A stretch of 5,779 nucleotides of DNA from Candidatus Nitrosopumilus sp. (GTDB lineage Archaea; Thermoproteota; Nitrososphaeria; Nitrososphaerales; Nitrosopumilaceae): NCBI GenBank assembly GCA_030637455.1, contig DAOWGL010000118.1:1-5779 (forward strand), read 5' to 3'. This document shows positions 1 through 5,110 of the stretch, piece after piece. Positions within the stretch are counted from its first letter, which is position 1; each line of letters starts with the position of its first letter. The notes under the pieces were generated by a model that was not told the origin of the DNA, did not search any database, and saw only the letters and a program-made list of their open reading frames with translations. A program made the position numbers and the translations under genes.

Positions 1-1
1 G

Positions 2-994
2 AAGACTATTGGTGGTGCTTTAACTGGAACAAGTTCTGATACTAGTAAATCAGGACATGGATTTCCATTAATGACGGAAATGTTGGGTTGGGCGGGAATG
101 AACGAGGTTCCTGTAGTGATTACTGCATACCAGAGGAGTGGCCCATCAACTGGATTGCCAACAAGACATGGACAAGATGATTTACTATTTACAGTATTTG
201 CCGGACACGGTGATTTCCCAAAGATTGTTTATGCATCAGGGGAAATTGAGGAGAGCTTCTATGATACTGGTAATTGTTTTAACTATGCAGATATTTTTCA
301 AGTTCCAGTAATCCACATGATGGATAAATTCCATGCAAGTTCTGTTATTACTTGCAAAAGATTTGACACTGAAAAAATTTTAATTGATAGAGGCCTATTA
401 CTGGATAAAGTTGAGGATGGTTACAGAAGATTTGAATTCACTGAAGATGGTATTTCCCCTCGCTCAAGACTTGGTATGGATAATGGAATTTTTTGGAATA
501 CTGGAGATGAATCAGATGAAACAGGCCATATCACAGAGGATCCAATCTTGCGTGTAAAAATGATGGATAAGAGAATGTCTAGATTGGAATTAATTTTAAA
601 ACGCATTCCAAATGAAGAACAAGCAGTATCATATGGAATTGAAGATTATACAATAATTTCTTGGGGTTCTACAATTGGTCCAGTTAAAGATGCAATAGAC
701 ATGCTAAAAAAAGAAGGAATTTCAATAGGATTGCTTCAACTAAAACTAATGCATCCATTTCCAGCAGAATATGTTTCATCTTTACTTAAAGACGCTAAAA
801 CAATAATTGATGTAGAGGCAAATCACTCTGGTCAGCTAGGAAAATTATTCAAACAAAATATTGGACGTGATGTCGACTATTTTATCTTAAAATACACTGG
901 ACGTGCAATGACTAGTACGGAAGTTTATGATGCACTTAAGAAAATTGTTCAAAATAAAGCAGAAAAAAGGGAGGTTTTAATGCATGGCGCTTAA
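2..994 (+). CDS. korA: 2-oxoacid:ferredoxin oxidoreductase, alpha subunit (5' end outside window)
   Basis: This subunit works with the beta subunit in CoA-dependent oxidative decarboxylation of a 2-oxoacid (pyruvate or 2-oxoglutarate) to acyl-CoA, CO2 and reduced ferredoxin in the cytoplasm. The reading frame is open from base 2, giving 330 visible residues with the start upstream. Numbered from base 2, the family's SGPG-like turn appears as SGHG (17-20). The motif [11 protein letters not shown] (44-54) is followed by GHGD (68-71). A transketolase C-terminal-like domain starts near residue 190 with ISWGSTIGP and continues through HPFP. The YPITP motif and any N-terminal gamma domain would lie upstream; in crenarchaea such as Sulfolobus gamma and alpha are fused, and I infer the same may hold here. 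The 3' end overlaps the beta gene by 11 bases, so the two are surely one operon. Substrate specificity cannot be read from this fragment, so the symbol is tentative. Confidence 0.93.
   Translation, partial: KTIGGALTGTSSDTSKSGHGFPLMTEMLGWAGMNEVPVVITAYQRSGPSTGLPTRHGQDDLLFTVFAGHGDFPKIVYASGEIEESFYDTGNCFNYADIFQVPVIHMMDKFHASSVITCKRFDTEKILIDRGLLLDKVEDGYRRFEFTEDGISPRSRLGMDNGIFWNTGDESDETGHITEDPILRVKMMDKRMSRLELILKRIPNEEQAVSYGIEDYTIISWGSTIGPVKDAIDMLKKEGISIGLLQLKLMHPFPAEYVSSLLKDAKTIIDVEANHSGQLGKLFKQNIGRDVDYFILKYTGRAMTSTEVYDALKKIVQNKAEKREVLMHGA
969..975 (+). promoter_or_regulatory. Shine-Dalgarno site for the beta subunit gene
   Basis: GGGAGGT lies inside the end of the alpha gene, 8 bases before the beta ATG at 984. 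It is the only strong Shine-Dalgarno match I see before a start in this window, and it belongs to the one clearly operon-internal gene. It selects ATG 984 over the nearby ATG at 980, which is in the alpha frame. Confidence 0.75.
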
Positions 995-1946
995 ACCTGC
1001 AGAATTTAAAACAGATGTTCACAATGACTGGTGTCCAGGATGTGGGGATTTTGGTATCGTTAATGCTATACAAATGGCACTAGCTGATATGGGTCTCCAA
1101 CGAGACAAGACTGCCATATTTTCAGGAATTGGGTGTTCTGGTAAAACATCTCATTTCATTAACACATACGGTGTCCACACATTACATGGTAGAGTTTTGA
1201 CATTTGCCCAAGGTGCAAAGATTGCAAATCCTGAGATGACTGTAGTTGCTGTAGGGGGAGATGGTGATGGTTTAGGAATTGGCGCTGGTCATTTTGTAGC
1301 TGCTGGCAGACGAAATGTAAACATGACATACATTATTTTTGATAACGGAGTTTATGGTTTAACAAAAGGTCAGGCATCTCCTACTTTGAAACTGGGAGAA
1401 AAAACAAAATCGTTACCTTCCCCAAATACAAATTCTAATGTTAATCCAATTGGATTGGCAATCGCTAGCGGTTTTACATTTGTAGCTCGTGGTTACTCCT
1501 ATGATGTTAGACATCTCAAAGATTTGATAGTTCAAGCTGTAAATCACAAAGGTCTTTCATTTCTTGATGTATTGCAACCATGTCCAACTTACAATGATCT
1601 TAACACTCGAGATTGGTATGCAGGTGCTGATTTAATGGATGAGGCCCAAAAAAGACATTCTAGAATTTACAAACTAGAGGAAACTGGATTTGAGCCAACA
1701 GTTCATTATGATTCAGAAGTTGAAGTTAACGAAAAACTATCTCAAGCTTTGATTAAATCACTTGAATGGGGAAATAAAATACCAACTGGAGTATTTTATA
1801 AAAATGAAAACACTACTCCATACACTGCAAGACTACAAGATAAAATTCCAAATTATTTAGAAAATCCTCCTGCAAAACAAAATATTTCAAAAAATGGTCA
1901 CTCTAATACCGATATTTCCAAAATATTAGATTCCTTAGAAGTCTAG
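984..1946 (+). CDS. korB: 2-oxoacid:ferredoxin oxidoreductase, beta subunit
   Basis: This is the subunit that binds thiamine pyrophosphate and the [4Fe-4S] cluster, partner of the alpha subunit encoded just upstream. It has 320 residues, near the usual length of about 290-320. Visible motifs are WCPGCGDFG (Cys17, Cys20), GIGCSGK (Cys51) and LQPCPT (Cys200); these four cysteines match the cluster ligands of the family. GGDGDG (91-96) and [15 protein letters not shown] (120-134) form the TPP/Mg binding fold. About 40 residues at the C-terminus are Asn/Lys-rich and probably flexible. There is no extra ferredoxin domain, so electrons should pass from the single cluster directly to external ferredoxin. 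The ATG is fixed by a good Shine-Dalgarno site and by the usual short lead into WCPGCG. Broad or 2-oxoglutarate specificity is likely from similarity to archaeal two-subunit enzymes, but pyruvate is not excluded. Confidence 0.95.
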   Translation: MALKPAEFKTDVHNDWCPGCGDFGIVNAIQMALADMGLQRDKTAIFSGIGCSGKTSHFINTYGVHTLHGRVLTFAQGAKIANPEMTVVAVGGDGDGLGIGAGHFVAAGRRNVNMTYIIFDNGVYGLTKGQASPTLKLGEKTKSLPSPNTNSNVNPIGLAIASGFTFVARGYSYDVRHLKDLIVQAVNHKGLSFLDVLQPCPTYNDLNTRDWYAGADLMDEAQKRHSRIYKLEETGFEPTVHYDSEVEVNEKLSQALIKSLEWGNKIPTGVFYKNENTTPYTARLQDKIPNYLENPPAKQNISKNGHSNTDISKILDSLEV

Positions 1947-1967
1947 ATTATTCCCCTGAACCTAAGA

Positions 1968-1975
1968 AGTTATAG
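1968..1975 (+). promoter_or_regulatory. Possible box A for the 144-residue gene
   Basis: The stretch AGTTATAG contains a weak TATA-like element about 32 bases before the TTG start at 2004. It would place transcription a few bases before that codon. The match is poor, and read-through from the oxidoreductase operon is an alternative. Confidence 0.25.
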
Positions 1976-2003
1976 GCAAGTTTCTTGGAATGTTATTTTA
2001 CGT

Positions 2004-2438
2004 TTGAATATTAACGAAGCAAATAAAATATTTCGAAAATCTATCATCAAAGGTTTCTTTGAACCACAATTAGTTAACTTAGATTTTAAAAAATCATCTG
2101 TTAAACATCCCTCTATTAGTGATGATGGTCTTATGCAGTCTGATTTACTACATGTATTTTTTGATGTAGAAACTGGTTCTGATTATCCAGATGGTGATGA
2201 ATGGTTTATTGTAGACATTTTATTTCCTCATGATGTAAAACTTCCTGATTCTTTGATAGGTACTGATTATTTTACTACCTTGTCTGTTGATGAGAATCAA
2301 ACGTTTTGGCATCATAGAGAATTAATTCGTTACAAATATGGAAAATCAAAAAAACTTATTGATGCACTTCAATTTTTAGAATCAAAGTATAAAGAATTAC
2401 ATGGATTGTTAGAGCCTTTACAAAAAGATCTCATGTAA
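2004..2438 (+). CDS. Unknown protein, 144 residues
   Basis: I do not recognise a family. The product is a soluble protein without cysteine, signal peptide or membrane segment. The middle is acidic (Asp/Glu-rich, residues about 53-67) and leads into alternating hydrophobic residues (WFIVDILFP) that suggest beta strands. The last 35 residues look like an amphipathic helix able to form a coiled coil (KKLIDALQFLESKYKELHGL). The start is TTG: the frame stays open back to the beta-gene stop but holds no ATG or GTG there, and the next in-frame ATG is about 43 codons in. The ATG at 1990 is in another frame and stops after five codons. The gene lies 57 bases after the oxidoreductase, and its last 8 bases overlap the convergent gene. 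Base composition matches its neighbours. It is probably a lineage-specific conserved protein of unknown function. Confidence 0.75.
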   Translation: MNINEANKIFRKSIIKGFFEPQLVNLDFKKSSVKHPSISDDGLMQSDLLHVFFDVETGSDYPDGDEWFIVDILFPHDVKLPDSLIGTDYFTTLSVDENQTFWHHRELIRYKYGKSKKLIDALQFLESKYKELHGLLEPLQKDLM

Positions 2439-2964
2439 TTTCATTCCAGGAATCCCCACTGAATGCATATTTTTTATTTTCAGATAAAGCTGTATCTAGA
2501 CGCCATCTAATTGACTCTGAATCAAATTTGTATATTAATTCAGAAATCTCTGATGGTATTTTTTTTGGATCTAGATGATATGGAAGTAATTCTAATACAA
2601 AATCAATTTTTTCTAATGCATTATCAAACCATTGTTTGTCTTCAGTATCTATTCTGAAAACAATTTTTGGTTTTCCAGAAAAGTTGATTACAATTTTTAA
2701 AGCATTTCCACTACCTCTACGTCTTTTCATTTCCTTGAACACTGCTTTGATTTGTTCCCAACGTTTGAAATCAAACCATTGGAAAAATTCTTCATTGAAT
2801 TGAAGTGGAATATCAATATCTAAGAAACTAACAAAATTTTCATCATCTGCCTCTATTTCATTTTGAATTATGGTAAAGCGAGAATTTAGATATCCATATA
2901 GAACCTCAATCTCCCATGGTGAAATTCCATAATATCGTAATGTTGTTTTCACATTTTCTGACAA
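2431..2964 (-). CDS. Unknown protein, 177 residues, TTG start
   Basis: No family is recognised. The product is soluble, has no cysteine and is rich in Trp, Phe and charged residues. An N-terminal helical part (residues 1-85) carries FFQWFDFKRWEQI and ends in a basic patch, KRRRGSG. Next comes a likely beta hairpin (ALKIVINFSGKPKIVFRID, about 88-107). A helical C-terminal half holds LEKIDFVLELLPYHLDP and ESIRWRLDTAL. The TTG at 2964 is chosen because a box A (CTTTAATTA on the minus strand) is centred 27 bases upstream, as expected for a leaderless transcript. An in-frame GTG at codon 5 is the alternative. The stop overlaps the convergent gene by 8 bases. The gene is transcribed divergently from the one at 3069. 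Confidence 0.78.
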   Translation of the reverse strand: MSENVKTTLRYYGISPWEIEVLYGYLNSRFTIIQNEIEADDENFVSFLDIDIPLQFNEEFFQWFDFKRWEQIKAVFKEMKRRRGSGNALKIVINFSGKPKIVFRIDTEDKQWFDNALEKIDFVLELLPYHLDPKKIPSEISELIYKFDSESIRWRLDTALSENKKYAFSGDSWNEIT

Positions 2965-2986
2965 TGCTTTAAAATCCCAAAAATTG

Positions 2987-2995
2987 TAATTAAAG
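2987..2995 (-). promoter_or_regulatory. Box A for the 177-residue gene
   Basis: CTTTAATTA on the minus strand is centred at 2991, 27 bases upstream of the TTG at 2964. This is the spacing expected between an archaeal TATA box and a transcription start that coincides with the first codon. It is a sequence match only. Confidence 0.55.
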
Positions 2996-3037
2996 CTTCA
3001 AACTTGCCTAATCTAGTACAATTTGACCTTAAAATTA

Positions 3038-3046
3038 AAATTATAT
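3038..3046 (+). promoter_or_regulatory. Box A for the Met/Gly-rich protein gene
   Basis: AAATTATAT is centred about 27 bases before the ATG at 3069, consistent with a leaderless transcript. No Shine-Dalgarno motif precedes the ATG. Together with the box A at 2987-2995 it forms a compact back-to-back promoter region of 104 bases. Confidence 0.55.
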
Positions 3047-3068
3047 TGAATGACATACAATCTTAGAT

Positions 3069-3395
3069 ATGAAGAAAGAATTTGTAGTAAAAAGCATTGA
3101 TTCAGCACCTGACGGGGCACCATACGTTGTAGTCTCATTGTCATCGCTTAAAGATCTAAAGGGAGGAACTCAAACACAACCTCCTGCTTTTGGAGCACCA
3201 AAAGTAATGGGATTTTCAAACATGAATGATATGATGAAAGACTTGAACAAGATGATGTCTGGTATGGGTGGAGCTGGTATGCAATCCGGTGTTACTCAAT
3301 TAAAACTTGAAATGCACGAGTACAAAGAGATGGGTCTTTCAGTTGGAGATAAGGTCTTTTTAGAATTAAGTAAGGCTGAATCTCTCGGTGTATGA
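3069..3395 (+). CDS. Small protein with Met/Gly-rich central segment, unknown function
   Basis: This 108-residue protein is not assigned to a family. Residues 1-30 look like beta strands (KKEFVVKSIDSAP, PYVVVSLSSL). Residues 31-75 are low in complexity: a Gly/Pro/Gln stretch, then a Met-rich run, MNDMMKDLNKMMSGMGGAGM (52-71), which may be an amphipathic helix plus a flexible glycine hinge. Residues 76-108 return to strand-like sequence with LKLEMHEYKEMGLSVGDKVFLEL; the G-(L/V)-x-V-G-D-x-V pattern is common in small beta barrels of the OB or SH3 type. I infer a small barrel interrupted by a Met-rich insertion. Such runs bind hydrophobic helices in SRP54 and copper in some proteins, but nothing here decides between these. 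The ATG is supported by a box A about 27 bases upstream. The stop lies one base from the stop of the convergent gene. Confidence 0.82.
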   Translation: MKKEFVVKSIDSAPDGAPYVVVSLSSLKDLKGGTQTQPPAFGAPKVMGFSNMNDMMKDLNKMMSGMGGAGMQSGVTQLKLEMHEYKEMGLSVGDKVFLELSKAESLGV

Positions 3396-3396
3396 T

Positions 3397-3951
3397 CTAC
3401 CAGATTGTGTTAAAGTATTTCCAACCGTAAAATGCTGCTATAGTGCCAATCACAAACAACATTGGTTTCCATGCAAAAACTGGGATACTAGGTGTTGCAA
3501 GTTTTACTTTGTAATTATCAACTATGGCATGTACATTTTTCTTAATTTTGTCGTGCCAAATATTGTAATCTACTTGATATTTTTTTAAAATTTCCTCTAC
3601 TTCATAAACTACTGGGGTTCTTTGAGAAAACAAATGTTGTAGATAATCTCTTGAAACTTCTACTTCTGCATGAATGCCGATTAATCCTTTTTTCAAATCA
3701 ACCATTCGCACATGCATTTCCCAAGGTTTTTTTAATTTTAAATTTAGACCGCTTCCAATTTGATCCGGTTGTTTGTGTTCTAGTTTAACTTTAGTAAAAC
3801 CCTCATCTGTGAAAATCTTTGTTAACTCTTCAAAACTTTTCTTAACTACGATATGGAGTTGTTCTACACCATCTTTACTATCAATATCGATCTTGTGTTT
3901 TATTCCATCAAAGAATGACACTGTTTTGGGATATGTGGTGAGATATTCCAT
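3397..3951 (-). CDS. Protein with C-terminal membrane anchor, unknown function
   Basis: This protein of 184 residues from ATG 3951 is not recognised. The N-terminal 150 residues look soluble, with strands and amphipathic helices (for example LHIVVKKSFEELTKIFTDEGF) and repeated charged hairpins (LNLKLKKPWEMHVRMVDLKKGLIG in outline). No cysteine is seen. The C-terminus has one hydrophobic span of about 20 residues, from PVFAWKPMLF to AAFYGW, and ends a few residues later; there is no N-terminal signal. I infer a tail-anchored membrane protein with its bulk in the cytoplasm. Two starts compete. ATG 3951 sits 26-27 bases from a box A (GCTTTAAATA). GTG 3963, four codons upstream, has a GAGG motif 6 bases before it and would suit translation from a cofE read-through message. 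I prefer ATG 3951. cofE lies upstream on the same strand. Confidence 0.8.
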   Translation of the reverse strand: MEYLTTYPKTVSFFDGIKHKIDIDSKDGVEQLHIVVKKSFEELTKIFTDEGFTKVKLEHKQPDQIGSGLNLKLKKPWEMHVRMVDLKKGLIGIHAEVEVSRDYLQHLFSQRTPVVYEVEEILKKYQVDYNIWHDKIKKNVHAIVDNYKVKLATPSIPVFAWKPMLFVIGTIAAFYGWKYFNTIW

Positions 3952-3973
3952 TAAGTTTTTCACCCGATTCCTC

Positions 3974-3982
3974 TATTTAAAG
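3974..3982 (-). promoter_or_regulatory. Box A for the tail-anchored protein gene
   Basis: CTTTAAATA on the minus strand is a near-ideal archaeal TATA box. Its centre is 26-27 bases from the ATG at 3951 but only about 15 from the GTG at 3963, so it favours the ATG as a leaderless start. It lies in the 36-48 base gap after the cofE stop. Confidence 0.6.
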
Positions 3983-3999
3983 CAGAACCGGAATTCAGG

Positions 4000-4776
4000 T
4001 TAGAATTTTGGAGGATTTGACAGACCACTAACGTAAACAAATTGTTCAGGAGTATTTTCTATCGCTATTTGATTGATTTTTCTATCAGTGAGAATTGCCT
4101 CAGAATTTCTAACTATTGCAAATGGTTTTGATTCTGCTCCCTCTCCCATTTTGTGATTTGCAATTGTTGCAAGATTATCGACAACTGCTTGAAATGTAAC
4201 TTTTAATGGATTGCCGTCAAGATCTTCTTTTGCTCTCATATCTAAGACCGGTTCAATACCTGCACAAGATACTGCAACACCTGATGTGCCGATTCTTGCA
4301 GGCATTAGTCTGCTATCTGCGAGAATTACTCCTATGTGGATAAAGAATTTTAAGAAAATTTTTCTACGAATTTCTTCTGCCGTTAGATATGGGTTTGTTG
4401 GATATAATATCGCCAACCCTTTTTTTGCATTTGATTTATCGATTCCTGCATTTGGTGCCATGATGTTATCTGATGATGTAATTACAAATCCTCCAATCCC
4501 ACCAAAAATTTTATCTGATTCTCTAATGACTATTTCTGCAATTTCTGGTTTTAGTCGATATTCTTTTGCTACTTTTTTTCCTTCCTCTGATGTGATAATT
4601 TTCTCTAAATCTACAATTCTTCCTTGTGAGTTTGAGATGTATTTTGTAGATATTACCAAAACGTCTCCTTCTTTCAAAGATTCATTGTTATTTTCTAATG
4701 TTTTTAGTAACGTTTCAAAAACATCAAATTTTGTATCCATTCTTTTTGCTAAAAGTGGGAAAACCGTTAATTGCAC
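4000..4776 (-). CDS. cofE: Coenzyme F420-0:L-glutamate ligase (CofE family)
   Basis: CofE adds L-glutamate residues to F420-0, using GTP and divalent metal, to form the gamma-glutamyl tail of coenzyme F420 in the cytoplasm. The 258-residue length fits the stand-alone archaeal enzyme. Motifs in family order are GDVLVISTKYISNSQGR (37-53), a Pro-Glu helix (about 77-86), APNAGIDKSN (107-116, metal/GTP region), the ADS triad (153-155, where the family usually has SDT/TDT), GTSGVAVSCAG (163-173), DLDGNPLKVT (185-194) and KMGEGAESKPFAIVR (209-223). The region after ADS differs from the usual GRPxRxG form. GTG 4776 is chosen over ATG 4740 because MQLTVFPL supplies the family's first beta strand. A weak AT-rich box A-like stretch lies about 26 bases upstream. 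No other F420 gene is in the window, so the gene is not in a cof cluster here. Confidence 0.9.
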   Translation of the reverse strand: MQLTVFPLLAKRMDTKFDVFETLLKTLENNNESLKEGDVLVISTKYISNSQGRIVDLEKIITSEEGKKVAKEYRLKPEIAEIVIRESDKIFGGIGGFVITSSDNIMAPNAGIDKSNAKKGLAILYPTNPYLTAEEIRRKIFLKFFIHIGVILADSRLMPARIGTSGVAVSCAGIEPVLDMRAKEDLDGNPLKVTFQAVVDNLATIANHKMGEGAESKPFAIVRNSEAILTDRKINQIAIENTPEQFVYVSGLSNPPKF

Positions 4777-4841
4777 AATATTCTAGATGTTCCTTTTCTT
4801 TTTTATTGTTGTGAATAATTGGAATATACTAGGGATTAGAA
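4777..4841. promoter_or_regulatory. Divergent intergenic region between cofE and the 71-residue gene
   Basis: These 65 bases must hold promoters for both directions. For cofE, AATAAAAAA (minus strand, about 4799-4807) is centred near 26-27 bases from the GTG but is a weak box A. For the plus-strand gene, AATAATT (4814-4820) lies about 25 bases from the ATG and is also weak. A partial Shine-Dalgarno-like AGGGA occurs at 4830-4834. I cannot choose between a leaderless and a short-leader start. Confidence 0.4.
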
Positions 4842-5057
4842 ATGGAACAAAATGAAATAGATAAAATTTTAGATCACATCAACACCAGAATTACTGAAGA
4901 TGTTCCCAGTCTTGTAAAAATGCTTGTTAGAAAAAGGATGGGTAGTTTTCAATCATTTGAGGCTAAATCTTTGCCTGATTCTTTGAGAAATTGTTCTGTT
5001 GAGGAGTTAATTTCTATAGTTAAACACGGTCTTGATACTGGAAAATTAAAAATTTAG
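4842..5057 (+). CDS. Small unknown protein, 71 residues
   Basis: The predicted protein is mostly helical and charged, with no membrane segment. The first half (EIDKILDHINTRI, then VPSLVKMLVRKRM) suggests two amphipathic helices joined by EDVP. A basic KRMG and a Ser/Phe linker follow, and the last 27 residues (SVEELISIVKHGLDTGKLKI) form a third helix. It has one cysteine (Cys51). No zinc finger or recognisable HTH is evident. The reading frame has a sensible ATG, an upstream intergenic region and base composition like its neighbours, which supports a real gene despite its size. It ends 53 bases before the LeuC-family gene, which has its own box A, so co-transcription is possible but not required. 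Function unknown; a small helical protein-protein adaptor is only one guess. Confidence 0.72.
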   Translation: MEQNEIDKILDHINTRITEDVPSLVKMLVRKRMGSFQSFEAKSLPDSLRNCSVEELISIVKHGLDTGKLKI

Positions 5058-5079
5058 CTCTAGATTGGATTCTGAAAAG

Positions 5080-5088
5080 CTTTTAATT
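5080..5088 (+). promoter_or_regulatory. Box A for the LeuC-family gene
   Basis: CTTTTAATT is centred at 5084, 27 bases before the ATG at 5111. With no Shine-Dalgarno motif before that ATG, this fits a leaderless transcript and supports the chosen start. Confidence 0.55.
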
Positions 5089-5100
5089 TGTAGAAAGAGC

Positions 5101-5106
5101 TTTTTT
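5101..5106 (+). terminator. Possible T-tract terminator after the 71-residue gene
   Basis: A run of six T follows GAGC about 44 bases past the stop at 5057, in the spacer before the LeuC-family ATG. Archaeal termination often uses T-runs without a hairpin. The run is short and lies in AT-rich DNA, so the call is weak. Confidence 0.25.
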
Positions 5107-5110
5107 GATT

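Noticed and set aside
421..606. Open frame of 61 codons on the minus strand
   Set aside because: It lies entirely inside the well-supported alpha subunit gene.
980..982. ATG just before the beta subunit start
   Set aside because: It is in the alpha frame and encodes an internal methionine there; the Shine-Dalgarno spacing suits ATG 984.
1961..1976. CCTA...TAGG inverted repeat after the beta gene, considered as a terminator
   Set aside because: Arms of four bases with an eight-base loop and no following T-run are too weak.
1990..2007. ATG upstream of the 144-residue gene as a better start than TTG
   Set aside because: It is in a different frame and reaches a stop after five codons.
3388..3588. 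Open frame of 66 codons on the plus strand with a hydrophobic C-terminus
   Set aside because: It lies opposite the tail-anchored protein gene; its hydrophobicity is a by-product of the opposite strand, and there is no promoter or ribosome binding site.
3773..4003. Open frame of 76 codons on the plus strand
   Set aside because: It is antisense to the tail-anchored protein gene, has shadow-like composition and no start signals.
4211..4786. Open frame of 191 codons on the plus strand opposite cofE
   Set aside because: It is antisense to a gene with clear family motifs, its product is Ser/Phe/Ile-rich as expected for a shadow frame, and no domain is visible.
5075..5084. Perfect palindrome AAAAGCTTTT, considered as an operator or hairpin
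   Set aside because: It is a 10-base palindrome in AT-rich DNA with no loop and no second copy of note; it overlaps the box A and may be chance.
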